Assembly: GCA_030524035.1 (NCBI GenBank)
Contig: JAUNHG010000007.1
Location: 1-64,000 of the forward strand
Reading direction: 5' to 3'
Origin: Kocuria sp.
GTDB taxonomy: Bacteria; Actinomycetota; Actinomycetes; Actinomycetales; Micrococcaceae
Length of the DNA: 64,000 nt
Shown here one piece after another: positions 44,793 to 53,352 of the stretch. Positions within the stretch are counted from its first letter, which is position 1. Every line of letters starts with the position of its first letter. A program made the translations under genes and the position numbers. The notes under the pieces are model-generated. The model was not told the origin of the DNA and did not search any database. It was given only the letters and a program-made list of their open reading frames with translations.

Positions 44793-45493
44793 GCCAGCCC
44801 TCGCTCATCTAACAGGGCCAGAACACGGTGGTGAATATGAGCGGATATGACGCTCATAGGTTCATCAGCCGCCAACACGAGGTATCGCGTGGGGTCTTCC
44901 TGAGCTAAGGCCATAAAAGTTTGTCTGACGCGGTTGTGGAACTGTGCCGACTCCCGTTCCATACGATCCTCATGCCGCTGGTCGCGCCGTTGCCGGCCGG
45001 TCTGTTCGGCGACGTCCAGTAACACCGTGAGATCAGGGAGCACCCCATCCACTGCCCAGTCGTTGAGCTCACGAATAGCAGCTATGCCCAGTTCGCGACC
45101 TGCTCCCTGGTACGCAACGGAGGAATCCACATAGCGGTCTGTGATCACTATGGCACCGCGTTCTAAGGCGGGGCGAATCACGGTCTGCACATGTGCACTG
45201 CGGGATGCTGCAAACAACAATGCTTCTGTGCGGGGGTCCACGGCCATCTGTGGATCTAAGACCAGCGAACGTAGCTGATCGCCTAGGTCAGAGCCACCAG
45301 GTTCACGTGTCAGCAGGATCTCCCGTGTGGTGTGTTGTAACGCTTTAGCTAACCGTTTGATTTGTGTGGACTTGCCTGCGCCGTCGCCACCTTCCAACGC
45401 CACGAATAGGCCAGGGTACCCAGCAGCACCGGGCCTTGTGGCGGTGGATGTCTGGGATGCGTCGGGTTTGGGGTGGGGGCTGGTTGCGGTCAC
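44789..45493 (-). CDS. tmk: Thymidylate kinase
   Basis: The Tmk core starts with FVALEGGDGAGKSTQIKRLAKAL, then LLTREPGGSDLGDQLRSL, and DRYVDSSVAYQGAGRELG, all diagnostic. It phosphorylates dTMP to dTDP. With GTG 45493 the protein is 234 aa, close to the usual 205-225 plus a short Thr/Pro-rich tail at the N-terminus. The open frame reaches 45619 but that would overlap the divergent gene; no clear ribosome site decides it. Overlaps holB by 4 nt. Confidence 0.9.
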   Translation of the reverse strand: MTATSPHPKPDASQTSTATRPGAAGYPGLFVALEGGDGAGKSTQIKRLAKALQHTTREILLTREPGGSDLGDQLRSLVLDPQMAVDPRTEALLFAASRSAHVQTVIRPALERGAIVITDRYVDSSVAYQGAGRELGIAAIRELNDWAVDGVLPDLTVLLDVAEQTGRQRRDQRHEDRMERESAQFHNRVRQTFMALAQEDPTRYLVLAADEPMSVISAHIHHRVLALLDERGLA

Positions 45494-45550
45494 GGCATAA
45501 CTGTAACGGTGGCGGGCGACGGCATACGGGTCGGGCCTATGCTGGAAGGC

Positions 45551-46696
45551 ATGTCGCGTACCCAGCATCTTCACCCGGAAACCACTGTTGTCTCCGGTGG
45601 TCGTCCGGCTCCTGTCCATGATGCTGCCGTCAGCCCTTCTGTGGTGCTGACTTCTACGTACCGGGGCGCGAGCGACATGGTTTCAAGTGACCGCGGGTAC
45701 GGGCGAATATCCAACCCCACGTGGGACGATTTTGAAGAGGTTCTGGGGCGCTTGGAAGGTTCTGAATTACCGGCGCTTGCTTTTGCCTCTGGTTTAGCGG
45801 CAGTGGCTGCAGTGTTTTCGCTGGTTCCGGTGGGCGGCAAAGTTGTGGTGCCCACTCACGCTTATCAGGGAACGCAGGTGTTGGTGGACGACGCCGTCGC
45901 TACTGGACGTTTTACGGTAACCCGCGTGGACATCACGGACACGCAAGCGGTGCTTCAGGCTGCACGTGGTACCGATCTGCTGTGGGTGGAGTCTCCCACT
46001 AACCCCATGTTGGAGGTAGCTGATCTTCCCACACTGCTCGCTACCACCCGGCGTGAAGGAATTCTGACAGCTGTAGACAACACCTTTGCCACCCCTTTGC
46101 TGCAACAGCCACTGGAGATCGGTGCCCAGATCGTAGTCCATTCGGTGACCAAGTATTTGGCGGGGCATTCTGATGTCATTCTGGGGGCCGCGGTGACCCA
46201 GGATCCGCAGATACGCGAAACATTGCATCACCATCGGAGTATCCATGGGGCTGTTGCTGGTCCATTCGAAACCTGGCTGGCGTTGCGGGGCATGCGCACT
46301 TTGGCGTTGCGGATACAGCGTAGTGGGCAGAATGCAGCTGAGTTGGCCCGTCGGTTAAGTAAGCATCCTGCTGTGGAACGGGTGCGGTACCCCGGACTGT
46401 CTACTGACCCCGGGCATGAACGGGCTACGGCGCAGATGAACGGAGGTTATGGCGCCGTGGTCAGTGTGGAACTGGCCACGGACGCAGCCGGAGCGCAGAA
46501 GGTTGTTGAGGCTCTGGAATTATGGACCCCAGCCACCTCACTGGGTGGCGTGGAGTCTCTGATTGAGCGACGGCGTCGTCATCATGACGAAATAGACACA
46601 GTTCCTGAGGCCCTGCTGCGATTATCGGTGGGGATTGAGAACGTGGAGGACCTCTGGCAGGACCTAGCCCAGGGGCTTGAGACGGTTAAGCTGTAA
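45551..46696 (+). CDS. Cystathionine gamma-synthase / beta-lyase family PLP enzyme
   Basis: The 381-aa enzyme of the Cys/Met metabolism PLP family has ETTVVSGGRP at the start, ASGLAAVAAVF, DNTFATPLLQQPLEIGA and the Schiff-base Lys201 in HSVTKYLAGHSD. C-terminal SLGGVESLI matches cystathionine gamma-synthase/gamma-lyase. The choice between synthase and lyase cannot be made by eye. ATG 45551 follows GGAAGG closely; ATG 45539 is the alternative. Divergent from tmk with about 60 bp between starts. Confidence 0.85.
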   Translation: MSRTQHLHPETTVVSGGRPAPVHDAAVSPSVVLTSTYRGASDMVSSDRGYGRISNPTWDDFEEVLGRLEGSELPALAFASGLAAVAAVFSLVPVGGKVVVPTHAYQGTQVLVDDAVATGRFTVTRVDITDTQAVLQAARGTDLLWVESPTNPMLEVADLPTLLATTRREGILTAVDNTFATPLLQQPLEIGAQIVVHSVTKYLAGHSDVILGAAVTQDPQIRETLHHHRSIHGAVAGPFETWLALRGMRTLALRIQRSGQNAAELARRLSKHPAVERVRYPGLSTDPGHERATAQMNGGYGAVVSVELATDAAGAQKVVEALELWTPATSLGGVESLIERRRRHHDEIDTVPEALLRLSVGIENVEDLWQDLAQGLETVKL

Positions 46697-46698
46697 GC

Positions 46699-47064
46699 AT
46701 GGCTGTTTCCCCGTCGTTTCAGTTCTTGGTTGTTGCCATTGTGTCGTGGACGAATGTGGCTGTTTTGGTATGTGTGGCAGTGATCTGCTCGCTGGCGTTT
46801 TTCCATTGTTTGGTCAGGACCAAAGCGGTGCAGTTTCAACGTGCTTTCAAGCGCACGCGCACTTTCTGGTTGGTGGTGACTGGGGCGTGTTGTTCGGTGG
46901 CGGTCTTAAGTGGTGCTTCCGCTGTGATTGCTGGCTTGCAGGGGCAGATGATGTTGAATAGCGGGTTTTTTCTGGCACTTCTGACGGCTACGGTGTGTGG
47001 GGTGTACCTGGCCGATGTGAAACCTGCAGTGGATGTGGAATCACAGGGTCCTTCTGCGTGGTGA
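46699..47064 (+). CDS. DUF2516 family membrane protein
   Basis: The 121-aa protein has three hydrophobic segments (about 8-34, 57-80, 86-104) and ends with VYLADVKPAV, where DUF2516 proteins typically carry YLVDVRPA. Function unknown. It starts 2 bp after the upstream PLP enzyme gene and precedes gpmA, as in Micrococcaceae. Confidence 0.7.
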   Translation: MAVSPSFQFLVVAIVSWTNVAVLVCVAVICSLAFFHCLVRTKAVQFQRAFKRTRTFWLVVTGACCSVAVLSGASAVIAGLQGQMMLNSGFFLALLTATVCGVYLADVKPAVDVESQGPSAW

Positions 47065-47138
47065 CGCTCTGCCTTTACTGTCAAACACAGCGCGGCAATA
47101 CGAACTGCGATGCCGCGCCACAATGACATACTTGCCCT

Positions 47139-47894
47139 ATGGCCAATGATGCGAATTACAAGCTGATCCTGCTGCGCCACGGGCAGTCGGACTGGAACGA
47201 AAAAAACCTGTTCACCGGGTGGGTGGATGTCCCCCTCACGGACAAAGGCAGGTCGGAAGCTGCTCGTGGTGGTGAATTACTGAAGGAGCGCGACATCCTC
47301 CCGGATGTTGTTCATACTTCTTTGTTGCGCCGGGCGATCATGACCGCTAACTTGTCCTTGGATGCGGCAGACCGGCACTGGATTCCGGTCAAGCGTTCTT
47401 GGCGCCTCAATGAACGCCATTACGGTGATCTTCAGGGGAAAGACAAAACCCAGGTTCGAGACCAGTACGGTGAAGAACAATTCATGACCTGGCGCCGTTC
47501 TTATGATGTCCCGCCGCCTGCCTTGGATGACAGCGATGAATACTCCCAGGCACACGATCCCCGGTATGCGGATGTACAGAATGCACCGCGCACAGAATGC
47601 CTCAAAGATGTGTTGGGGCGTTTTCTGCCGTACTGGGATGAACAGATTGTGCCGGATCTGAAGGCGGGCAAGGTTGTTCTGGTGGCAGCACATGGTAACT
47701 CTTTGCGGGCCTTGGTCAAGCACCTTGACGGTATTTCCGACGATGCCATTGCCGAGCTGAACATTCCCACTGGTATCCCGCTGTACTACGAGCTGGATCA
47801 GAACTTTAAGCCTGTCACGCCCGGTGGTGAGTATCTTGACCCTGAGGCTGCTGCCGCCAATATCCAAGCGGTGGCTAACCAGGGTAAGAAATAG
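47139..47894 (+). CDS. gpmA: 2,3-bisphosphoglycerate-dependent phosphoglycerate mutase
   Basis: The 251-aa enzyme carries the histidine phosphatase motif [18 protein letters not shown] (phospho-His in RHG near residue 14), [22 protein letters not shown] and [17 protein letters not shown] with the second His. It interconverts 3- and 2-phosphoglycerate in glycolysis. Standard length. Ends 38 bp before a strong terminator shared with phoU. Confidence 0.96.
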   Translation: MANDANYKLILLRHGQSDWNEKNLFTGWVDVPLTDKGRSEAARGGELLKERDILPDVVHTSLLRRAIMTANLSLDAADRHWIPVKRSWRLNERHYGDLQGKDKTQVRDQYGEEQFMTWRRSYDVPPPALDDSDEYSQAHDPRYADVQNAPRTECLKDVLGRFLPYWDEQIVPDLKAGKVVLVAAHGNSLRALVKHLDGISDDAIAELNIPTGIPLYYELDQNFKPVTPGGEYLDPEAAAANIQAVANQGKK

Positions 47895-47931
47895 TCCTGA
47901 TCCATCAGGGTTCGTCAACACGGCTTATTGC

Positions 47932-47974
47932 CATGAGGGGCCTGGATAACACTGTGTTGTCTAGGCCCCTCATG
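47932..47974. terminator. Bidirectional terminator between gpmA and phoU
   Basis: CATGAGGGGCCT pairs with AGGCCCCTCATG, continued inward by ATAACA / TGTTGT; total stem near 20 bp with a small internal mismatch. Both flanking genes converge on it. Confidence 0.88.
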
Positions 47975-47987
47975 AACTCCACAGATA

Positions 47988-48680
47988 TCAGGGGGAGGAA
48001 ATGTGCCCGTGGCCTGTGGGGCGTTCCATGGTGGCAGACGGTGTCCATTCACCTGTGACCAGGTACGCCACTTTGCGTGCTACGGATACACCGTGGTCGC
48101 CAATGCGTTCTAAATAGCGGGCCGATAGCGTGACATCAACGGCGGTGGATACAGGCGAGTCCCACGAATCACTGCCCAAGGCGTTAAAAACCTCTTGGTG
48201 CAGCATGTTGACTTCTGCTTTCTGCGCGTAAATGTGGTCAGCAATGCTCATGTCGCGAGTTTCCAGGATGTTGATGACTCCCTGAATGATCTCCAGGTCC
48301 AGATCAAACATCCTTCGGAAGGTTTCCTCCAGTTGTGGGGGCAAGACGGGTTCCGGGTATCGGCGTCGTGCATCCTGTGCCAAATGACGGGCGAGATCTC
48401 CCATCCGCTCCAGCGAGGAGCTCATGCGCAGAGCTCCCACAATCATGCGAAGGTCGGAGGCCACGGGGGCTTGGAGAGCCAGGATGTCGATCGAACGCTC
48501 ATCCAATTCGTTTTGCATGAAGTCGATGCGGGCGTCTCCGACAATCACTTCCTGAGCGGTCTCCAAATCAGCTTCCAGAAAAGCTCGGCGTGCTTCCGAG
48601 AGAGCCTTGTGAACCAAGGTGGTAATGTCCACTAGCTCCTGGCCAACCTGTTTGAGTTCAGCTTGAAAAACTTTGCGCAT
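47988..48680 (-). CDS. phoU: Phosphate transport/regulation protein PhoU
   Basis: The 230-aa protein has two PhoU three-helix repeats; MRKVFQAELKQVGQEL at the start, IDFMQNELDERSIDILALQAPVASDLR and ERMGDLARHLAQDARRR in repeat 1, and RYLERIGDHGVSVARKVAYLVTG in repeat 2 with metal-binding E/D pairs. PhoU links the Pst transporter to the sensor kinase and keeps it off when phosphate is plentiful. Divergent from the SenX3-like kinase, with about 165 bp between them. ATG has GAGGAG upstream. Confidence 0.95.
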   Translation of the reverse strand: MRKVFQAELKQVGQELVDITTLVHKALSEARRAFLEADLETAQEVIVGDARIDFMQNELDERSIDILALQAPVASDLRMIVGALRMSSSLERMGDLARHLAQDARRRYPEPVLPPQLEETFRRMFDLDLEIIQGVINILETRDMSIADHIYAQKAEVNMLHQEVFNALGSDSWDSPVSTAVDVTLSARYLERIGDHGVSVARKVAYLVTGEWTPSATMERPTGHGHISSP

Positions 48681-48846
48681 GCAGCGCTCCTCTCGAATCT
48701 CGGTCGTGCCAATTCAGACTCAGTCAGAGAGCCTACCGCCGGGGAGTGTGGCATGGGTGGACTATCGAGAGGACACCAGGGGTCTTGTAGGTGAACGTCT
48801 GGCCAATGGAGGAAAAACACGGCGGTCCCCACCTACTCTAGGGACT

Positions 48847-49989
48847 GTGGATTCATCGGTTGTTGCAGTAGCCGCAGGGTTGATCGGTGTGTTAGTCGGC
48901 CTGAGTGGCCTGATAGTGCTGCGGGGGACGTCGCGCCGCCGCGCGGACGCTCTTGGGATTAGTGAACCGGGCCTACCGGACGGCGCTGTGAACGTGCTTT
49001 CTGTGATTGGTCAGGCATACGTGGTGGTTGATGGTGTGGACGGTGTGGTTCGCGCTTCGCCGGCGGCTTATGCCTTTGGGCTGGTACGGGGGTATTCGGT
49101 GATGCAGGAAGAGCTTCTGCGTATGATCCGCCGGGTCCGGGCTACTGGAGTCACAGAGGAATACCGGTTAGAGATCATTCGTGGTGCTAGTCAGTCGGGT
49201 GCGCTGGTCTTGGACATTCGTGTGGCCATCTTGGGGGATGAATACGTGCTGTTGTTGGCCGAAGACCAAACGGAGATTGTTCGCGCCCAATCCGTGCGTA
49301 GCGACTTTGTGGCCAACGTATCTCACGAACTTAAAACCCCTGTGGGTGCTATTCGGTTGCTTTCGGAAGCTATTGACGATGCTGCTGGGGACCCGGTGGC
49401 CATTAAACATTTCAGCCAGAGCTTGCATCAAGAGTCTGAGCGCTTGAGTGCATTGGTGCAGGACATCATGGAATTGTCCCGGCTGCAGGGTACCGATGTG
49501 GTGGCTGAGGGGCGGCCGGTTGATTTGGGCCGGGTGGTTAATGAAGCCGTCGATCGAAATCGGCTCACTGCTCAGTCCCGCGATATCAGGATCGTGACTG
49601 GTGGTCAGGTTCATGCCCAGGCGTTTGGGGACGTCGATTTGCTCACCACGGCATTGCGCAATTTGATTGATAACGCCATTCGGTATTCACCGGCGGGTAC
49701 GCGGGTCGGTATTGGGGTGAAGGAGCGTGATGGCATGATCCATATGTCGGTCACGGATCAGGGCCCCGGTATCTCAGAGGAAGAACAAGATCGAATCTTT
49801 GAACGTTTTTACCGGGTGGATGCTGCACGTTCTCGGCATACAGGTGGGACTGGCCTGGGGCTGAGCATCGTGAAACATGTCATGCAACAGCACGGCGGGG
49901 AAGTCACGGTATGGTCCCGGGAAGGTCAGGGCTCAACATTCACCCTCTCTGTGCCGGTGATGGAAGAACCGGAGCCTCTTGATCCCTAG
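48847..49989 (+). CDS. senX3: Phosphate-sensing histidine kinase (SenX3-like)
   Basis: The 380-aa kinase starts with one membrane segment (about 3-22: VVAVAAGLIGVLVGLSGLIVL), a PAS-like region (about 55-150), then the H-box with His160 in NVSHELKTP, an N-box (NLIDNAIRYS), G1 DQGPGISEEE and G2 GGTGLGLSIV. With RegX3 it controls phosphate uptake genes. GTG 48847 is chosen because the frame upstream would cover the intergenic region. It is followed 17 bp later by the response regulator. Confidence 0.88.
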   Translation: MDSSVVAVAAGLIGVLVGLSGLIVLRGTSRRRADALGISEPGLPDGAVNVLSVIGQAYVVVDGVDGVVRASPAAYAFGLVRGYSVMQEELLRMIRRVRATGVTEEYRLEIIRGASQSGALVLDIRVAILGDEYVLLLAEDQTEIVRAQSVRSDFVANVSHELKTPVGAIRLLSEAIDDAAGDPVAIKHFSQSLHQESERLSALVQDIMELSRLQGTDVVAEGRPVDLGRVVNEAVDRNRLTAQSRDIRIVTGGQVHAQAFGDVDLLTTALRNLIDNAIRYSPAGTRVGIGVKERDGMIHMSVTDQGPGISEEEQDRIFERFYRVDAARSRHTGGTGLGLSIVKHVMQQHGGEVTVWSREGQGSTFTLSVPVMEEPEPLDP

Positions 49990-50006
49990 ATATCTGGAGA
50001 ATACGT

Positions 50007-50687
50007 ATGACCAAAATCCTGATCGTTGAGGACGAAGAATCGTTATCGGATCCTCTGTCTTACCTGTTAGGGCGTGAAGGTTTTGAGGTCCGGGTGGTGG
50101 ATAACGGCTTGGATGCCGTGACGGAGTTTGACCGTGGTGGTGCGGATCTGATCTTGCTGGATTTAATGCTTCCGGGCCAGTCGGGCACGGAAGTGTGTCG
50201 TCAGATCCGGCAAAAATCCACGGTCCCGATCATCATGCTCACGGCAAAGGATGCTGAGATCGACAAGGTGGTGGGGCTGGAGCTTGGTGCCGATGACTAC
50301 GTGACGAAACCTTATTCTTCCCGGGAGTTAGTGGCACGTATCCGGGCTGTTTTGCGCCGCCGAACTGAGTCTGAAGATCACGAGTCCACTACTGTGGTCG
50401 CGGGTCCGGTTCGAATGGATGTTGAACGTCATGTAGTGACCGTCGACGGACGGAACGTCAGTATGCCCCTTAAAGAATTTGAATTGCTAGAAATGTTGTT
50501 GCGCAATGCAGGAAAGGTCCTGACCCGTGCGCAGCTTATTGACCGCGTGTGGGGATCAAACTATGTCGGGGATACCAAGACCTTAGATGTTCACGTCAAA
50601 CGCTTACGCGCCAAGATCGAACCCGACCCATCAGCACCGCACCATCTGGTCACGGTACGGGGGCTGGGGTACAAGTTTGAGCTGTGA
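50007..50687 (+). CDS. regX3: Response regulator RegX3-like (OmpR/PhoB family)
   Basis: The 226-aa protein has a receiver domain with acidic pocket EDE (8-10), phospho-accepting Asp52, Lys101 in VTKPYS, followed by a winged-helix domain with VDGRNVSMPLKEFELLEML and DVHVKRLRAKIE. It binds DNA to activate phosphate-starvation genes. ATG has GGAG upstream. Faces the LpqE-like gene. Confidence 0.94.
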   Translation: MTKILIVEDEESLSDPLSYLLGREGFEVRVVDNGLDAVTEFDRGGADLILLDLMLPGQSGTEVCRQIRQKSTVPIIMLTAKDAEIDKVVGLELGADDYVTKPYSSRELVARIRAVLRRRTESEDHESTTVVAGPVRMDVERHVVTVDGRNVSMPLKEFELLEMLLRNAGKVLTRAQLIDRVWGSNYVGDTKTLDVHVKRLRAKIEPDPSAPHHLVTVRGLGYKFEL

Positions 50688-50688
50688 T

Positions 50689-50712
50689 TTCAACGCCAGA
50701 AGCGACGTTGAA
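50689..50712 (+). terminator. Possible hairpin at the regX3 / lipoprotein junction
   Basis: TTCAACG (50689-50695) and CGTTGAA (50706-50712) form a 7-bp stem 3 bp before the minus-strand gene end. Weak, without a T tract. Confidence 0.3.
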
Positions 50713-50714
50713 GG

Positions 50715-51263
50715 TCAGTGACCGCCTCCGTGACCTTCGCCGTGGTCGTCACTACGTGGCGTGTTGGATGGGTTAGCCGGGATGCTTGGCGCACCACCGG
50801 GAATGTATTCGGCATAACGGGGGAAAGTGTGGTCGAGGACTGGAACCGACTTGGTGAGTTCAGACTCTCCGGTGCTGAACGTGGTTTCCACCATCAGACC
50901 GGGTTCAGCGCCCGCAGGTTCCACGATGATTTCGTTGGTGGGGTTTTCCAGGCGTGTTTCCCCATTAGCCGGTACCTGAATATCAGCTGATGCCTGGTCC
51001 GTGGTGATACGCAGGGTGATGTCTTGATCCGTTTTGTTCAGGACCGTTCCAAGAAGGCGTCCAGGGGCATCTTGGGACTCAGCCACGATCAAGATGTTGT
51101 TCAACGACACTTGATCCATGTTTTCGACGATGCCGTCGCTGGGGGAGTATTCCAGCGTTGTTGCTTCGGCATTGATGTATGAGCAGCCTGTCATAGACAG
51201 TGCGGTTGCAAGGGCTGCTGCGCACAGGCCGGTCATGGTGGCCTTCTTGCGGGCGGTCTTCAC
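50715..51263 (-). CDS. LpqE-like lipoprotein with His-rich tail
   Basis: The 182-aa protein has a signal peptide ending in a lipobox (LSMTGC near residue 27), then a beta-rich domain with NNILIVAES and GRLLGTVLNKTDQDITLRI, typical of actinobacterial LpqE/copper chaperone-like lipoproteins. The C-terminus is DDHGEGHGGGH, a likely metal-binding tail. Position next to carD is the same as Rv3584 (LpqE) in mycobacteria. GTG start with GGAG 8 nt upstream. Confidence 0.78.
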   Translation of the reverse strand: MKTARKKATMTGLCAAALATALSMTGCSYINAEATTLEYSPSDGIVENMDQVSLNNILIVAESQDAPGRLLGTVLNKTDQDITLRITTDQASADIQVPANGETRLENPTNEIIVEPAGAEPGLMVETTFSTGESELTKSVPVLDHTFPRYAEYIPGGAPSIPANPSNTPRSDDHGEGHGGGH

Positions 51264-51470
51264 GGCGCGAACTCCTCGGCGGTTCGGTGGCTTTGTACTT
51301 CATGCTATCCGCTTGTTGACGCAACGTCTGCATCTGCTTGTGTGACGGGTGCTTGAAACGGTTCACGCATGGGAGATATAGAGGCGTTGCGCCGTCAATG
51401 TCGACCATATGACCATAAGGGGGTCTGCCGTGCCGTGCTAGAATTCAGTGGCCGGAAAGGGGTACGTTAC

Positions 51471-51953
51471 ATGGTTTTTGAGGTTGGCGAGACAGTCGTC
51501 TACCCCCACCACGGGGCGGCACTGATCGAGGAGATCAAAACCCGCACCATCAAGGGTGAGGAAAAAATGTACCTCAAGCTGAAGGTCACTCAGGGTGATC
51601 TGGTGATTGAGGTACCTGCGGACAATGTTGACTTAGTCGGTGTGCGCGATGTCGTTGATGAAGCAGGACTGAAAGAGGTCTTTGATGTTCTGCAGGCGCA
51701 GGAAGTGGAAGAAGCCAGCAACTGGTCACGGCGTTACAAGGCTAACGTTGAAAAGCTGGCCTCCGGTGACGTCCTCAAGGTCGCTGAAGTGGTCCGGGAT
51801 CTCTGGCGTCGTGACAAGGATCGTGGTCTGTCCGCGGGCGAAAAACGCATGTTGGCTAAGGCGCGCCACATCCTGACCTCGGAGTTGGCCTTAGCCAAAG
51901 ATATTGATGAAGAAGAGGCTGAAAAACGTCTGGATGACGTTTTAGCGGCCTGA
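51471..51953 (+). CDS. carD: Transcription factor CarD (RNA polymerase-binding)
   Basis: The 160-aa protein has the CarD N-terminal Tudor-like domain ([20 protein letters not shown]), and a C-terminal helical domain with [17 protein letters not shown] and [20 protein letters not shown]. It binds the RNA polymerase beta subunit and stabilises open promoter complexes; essential in mycobacteria. ATG 51471 follows GGAAAGGGG by about 8 nt. Starts the carD-ispD-ispF-cysS-rlmB block. Confidence 0.96.
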   Translation: MVFEVGETVVYPHHGAALIEEIKTRTIKGEEKMYLKLKVTQGDLVIEVPADNVDLVGVRDVVDEAGLKEVFDVLQAQEVEEASNWSRRYKANVEKLASGDVLKVAEVVRDLWRRDKDRGLSAGEKRMLAKARHILTSELALAKDIDEEEAEKRLDDVLAA

Positions 51954-52010
51954 AACAGAAGACTTGTGTTCCCTGCGCCTGCGTCTGACGGGGAGTCAGC
52001 GGAGAATCTT

Positions 52011-52796
52011 GTGCCCACAATGACGACGAACCCATCTATACGTGGTGGGTTCGTCGTCATTGTGGTGGCGGCGGGTTCTGGCTCTCGGTTGGGTTATGGG
52101 GTGCCTAAAGCTCAGGTCATGCTGAAAGGGCGGAGCATTCTTGAGCACAGCTTGAGAGCCGTGATCTCCAGTGGGGTGCTGCGTGATCATGGGGGGCATG
52201 AAGCTCCCTTGGTCGTGACTGTTCCAGCGGGGGACACCGCACTAACCGACATTGCGCATCAACATGGAGCGCACGCTGTGCAAGGTGGTTCCACGAGGGC
52301 AGCCAGCGTGCGGCAGGCGTTGCAGGCAGCCGAAAACCTCGTGGCTCAACATCCTGTACCACCGCGCGGCGTGCTTGTGCATGACGCCGCACGGTGTCTT
52401 ACCCCTCCTCATGTGTTCCGCCGTGTGGCTCAAGCAGTGGATCAGGGCTATCCGGCAGTCATTCCCGTCATGCCCGTGGTGGACACCATCCGCTCTGTGG
52501 ATGATCAGGGAACCAGCCAGGGCGCTGTGGACCGTAGTCGTCTACGCGCCGTCCAGACTCCACAAGGTTTTGAGTGGGATGTTCTGTTGAGTGTGAATAA
52601 GGCATCGGATGAGGTGGATGATCGCATCACAGACGATGCATCGTTGGTAGAACAGTGTTCCACTGTTGTCGTGCACACCGTGGCGGGTGATGAAGCAGCC
52701 CTGAAGATCACACGCCCCCTAGATTTACTCTTGGCGGATGCCATCGTGGATGCCGTCGAAAATGCCCAGGTGACAACTCCGCAGGGGAAGTTCTGA
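52011..52796 (+). CDS. ispD: 2-C-methyl-D-erythritol 4-phosphate cytidylyltransferase
   Basis: The 261-aa enzyme has VVAAGSGSRLGYGVPKAQVML, a nucleotide-binding loop, VLVHDAARCLTPP and a C-terminal VAGDEAALKITRPLDLLLAD, diagnostic of IspD. It makes CDP-ME in the MEP isoprenoid pathway. GTG 52011 is 6 nt after GGAG; an ATG three codons later (52020) is the alternative. Its start lies within a 20-bp perfect inverted repeat (listed). Stop shares one base with ispF (TGATG). Confidence 0.93.
   Translation: MPTMTTNPSIRGGFVVIVVAAGSGSRLGYGVPKAQVMLKGRSILEHSLRAVISSGVLRDHGGHEAPLVVTVPAGDTALTDIAHQHGAHAVQGGSTRAASVRQALQAAENLVAQHPVPPRGVLVHDAARCLTPPHVFRRVAQAVDQGYPAVIPVMPVVDTIRSVDDQGTSQGAVDRSRLRAVQTPQGFEWDVLLSVNKASDEVDDRITDDASLVEQCSTVVVHTVAGDEAALKITRPLDLLLADAIVDAVENAQVTTPQGKF
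52015..52065 (+). promoter_or_regulatory. 20-bp perfect inverted repeat covering the ispD start region
   Basis: CCACAATGACGACGAACCCA (52015-52034) and its exact complement (52046-52065) flank an 11-nt loop. The left arm holds the alternative ATG (52020) and lies 1 nt after the GTG start; the right arm encodes the conserved first beta strand of IspD. In mRNA it would fold into a very stable hairpin immediately after the ribosome site and may control translation or terminate transcription. Confidence 0.75.
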
Positions 52797-53347
52797 TGAA
52801 CTCTGAGCCCGCACACCACGATGAACCATGGGGGGCTTTGCCCCGCACTGGTATTTCAGTGGATGTGCACGCTTTCGCCTCAGATGCAGAGTGCCAGCAG
52901 CATCCGGAAGGCCTAGTGCCCCTGTGGTTGGCCGGTTTGTACTGGCCAGGTGAACGGGGATTGTCTGGACACTCAGACGGTGACGTCGTAGCGCATGCGG
53001 TAGCTGATGCTTTGCTTTCTGCCGCAGATTGTGGGGACTTGGGATCAAACTTCGGGGTGGATCGTCCTGATATGAAAAACGCTTCCGGGGTGCGGATTGT
53101 GAGCGAAACGGTGCGGATCGTACGCTCCGCTGGTTTTATCCCGGGCAACGTGGCTGTTCAGCTGATTGGCCAACAACCCAGGTTTGCCCCGCGCAGGGTG
53201 CAGGCGCAGCGAATACTGACACAAGCAGCAGGCTGCTCGGTCACCGTTGCGGCCACAACCTCTGATCATTTGGGGTTTACCGGTAGAGCCGAAGGACTTG
53301 CGGCGGTAGCTACGGCGTTGGTCTTTCCTGCGCCGTCGTTAGACTAG
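52796..53347 (+). CDS. ispF: 2-C-methyl-D-erythritol 2,4-cyclodiphosphate synthase
   Basis: The 183-aa enzyme has metal ligands Asp23 and His25 (SVDVHAF), a GLSGHSDGDVVAHAVADALL motif and C-terminal ATTSDHLGFTGRAEGLAA. It forms the cyclic diphosphate MEcPP, the step after IspD/IspE in the MEP pathway. N-terminus is about 15 residues longer than usual. Its ATG shares one base with the ispD stop (TGATG). Confidence 0.94.
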   Translation: MNSEPAHHDEPWGALPRTGISVDVHAFASDAECQQHPEGLVPLWLAGLYWPGERGLSGHSDGDVVAHAVADALLSAADCGDLGSNFGVDRPDMKNASGVRIVSETVRIVRSAGFIPGNVAVQLIGQQPRFAPRRVQAQRILTQAAGCSVTVAATTSDHLGFTGRAEGLAAVATALVFPAPSLD

Positions 53348-53352
53348 AGCCT

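Noticed and set aside
51966-51983. 18-bp sequence GTGTTCCCTGCGCCTGCG close to the CRISPR repeat (two mismatches)
   Set aside because: Only part of the repeat matches, the hairpin is not kept and there is no second copy; most likely chance similarity in the carD-ispD gap.
52708-53148. Minus-strand frames over the ispD/ispF junction
   Set aside because: Both plus-strand genes are clearly identified and fully occupy this region.
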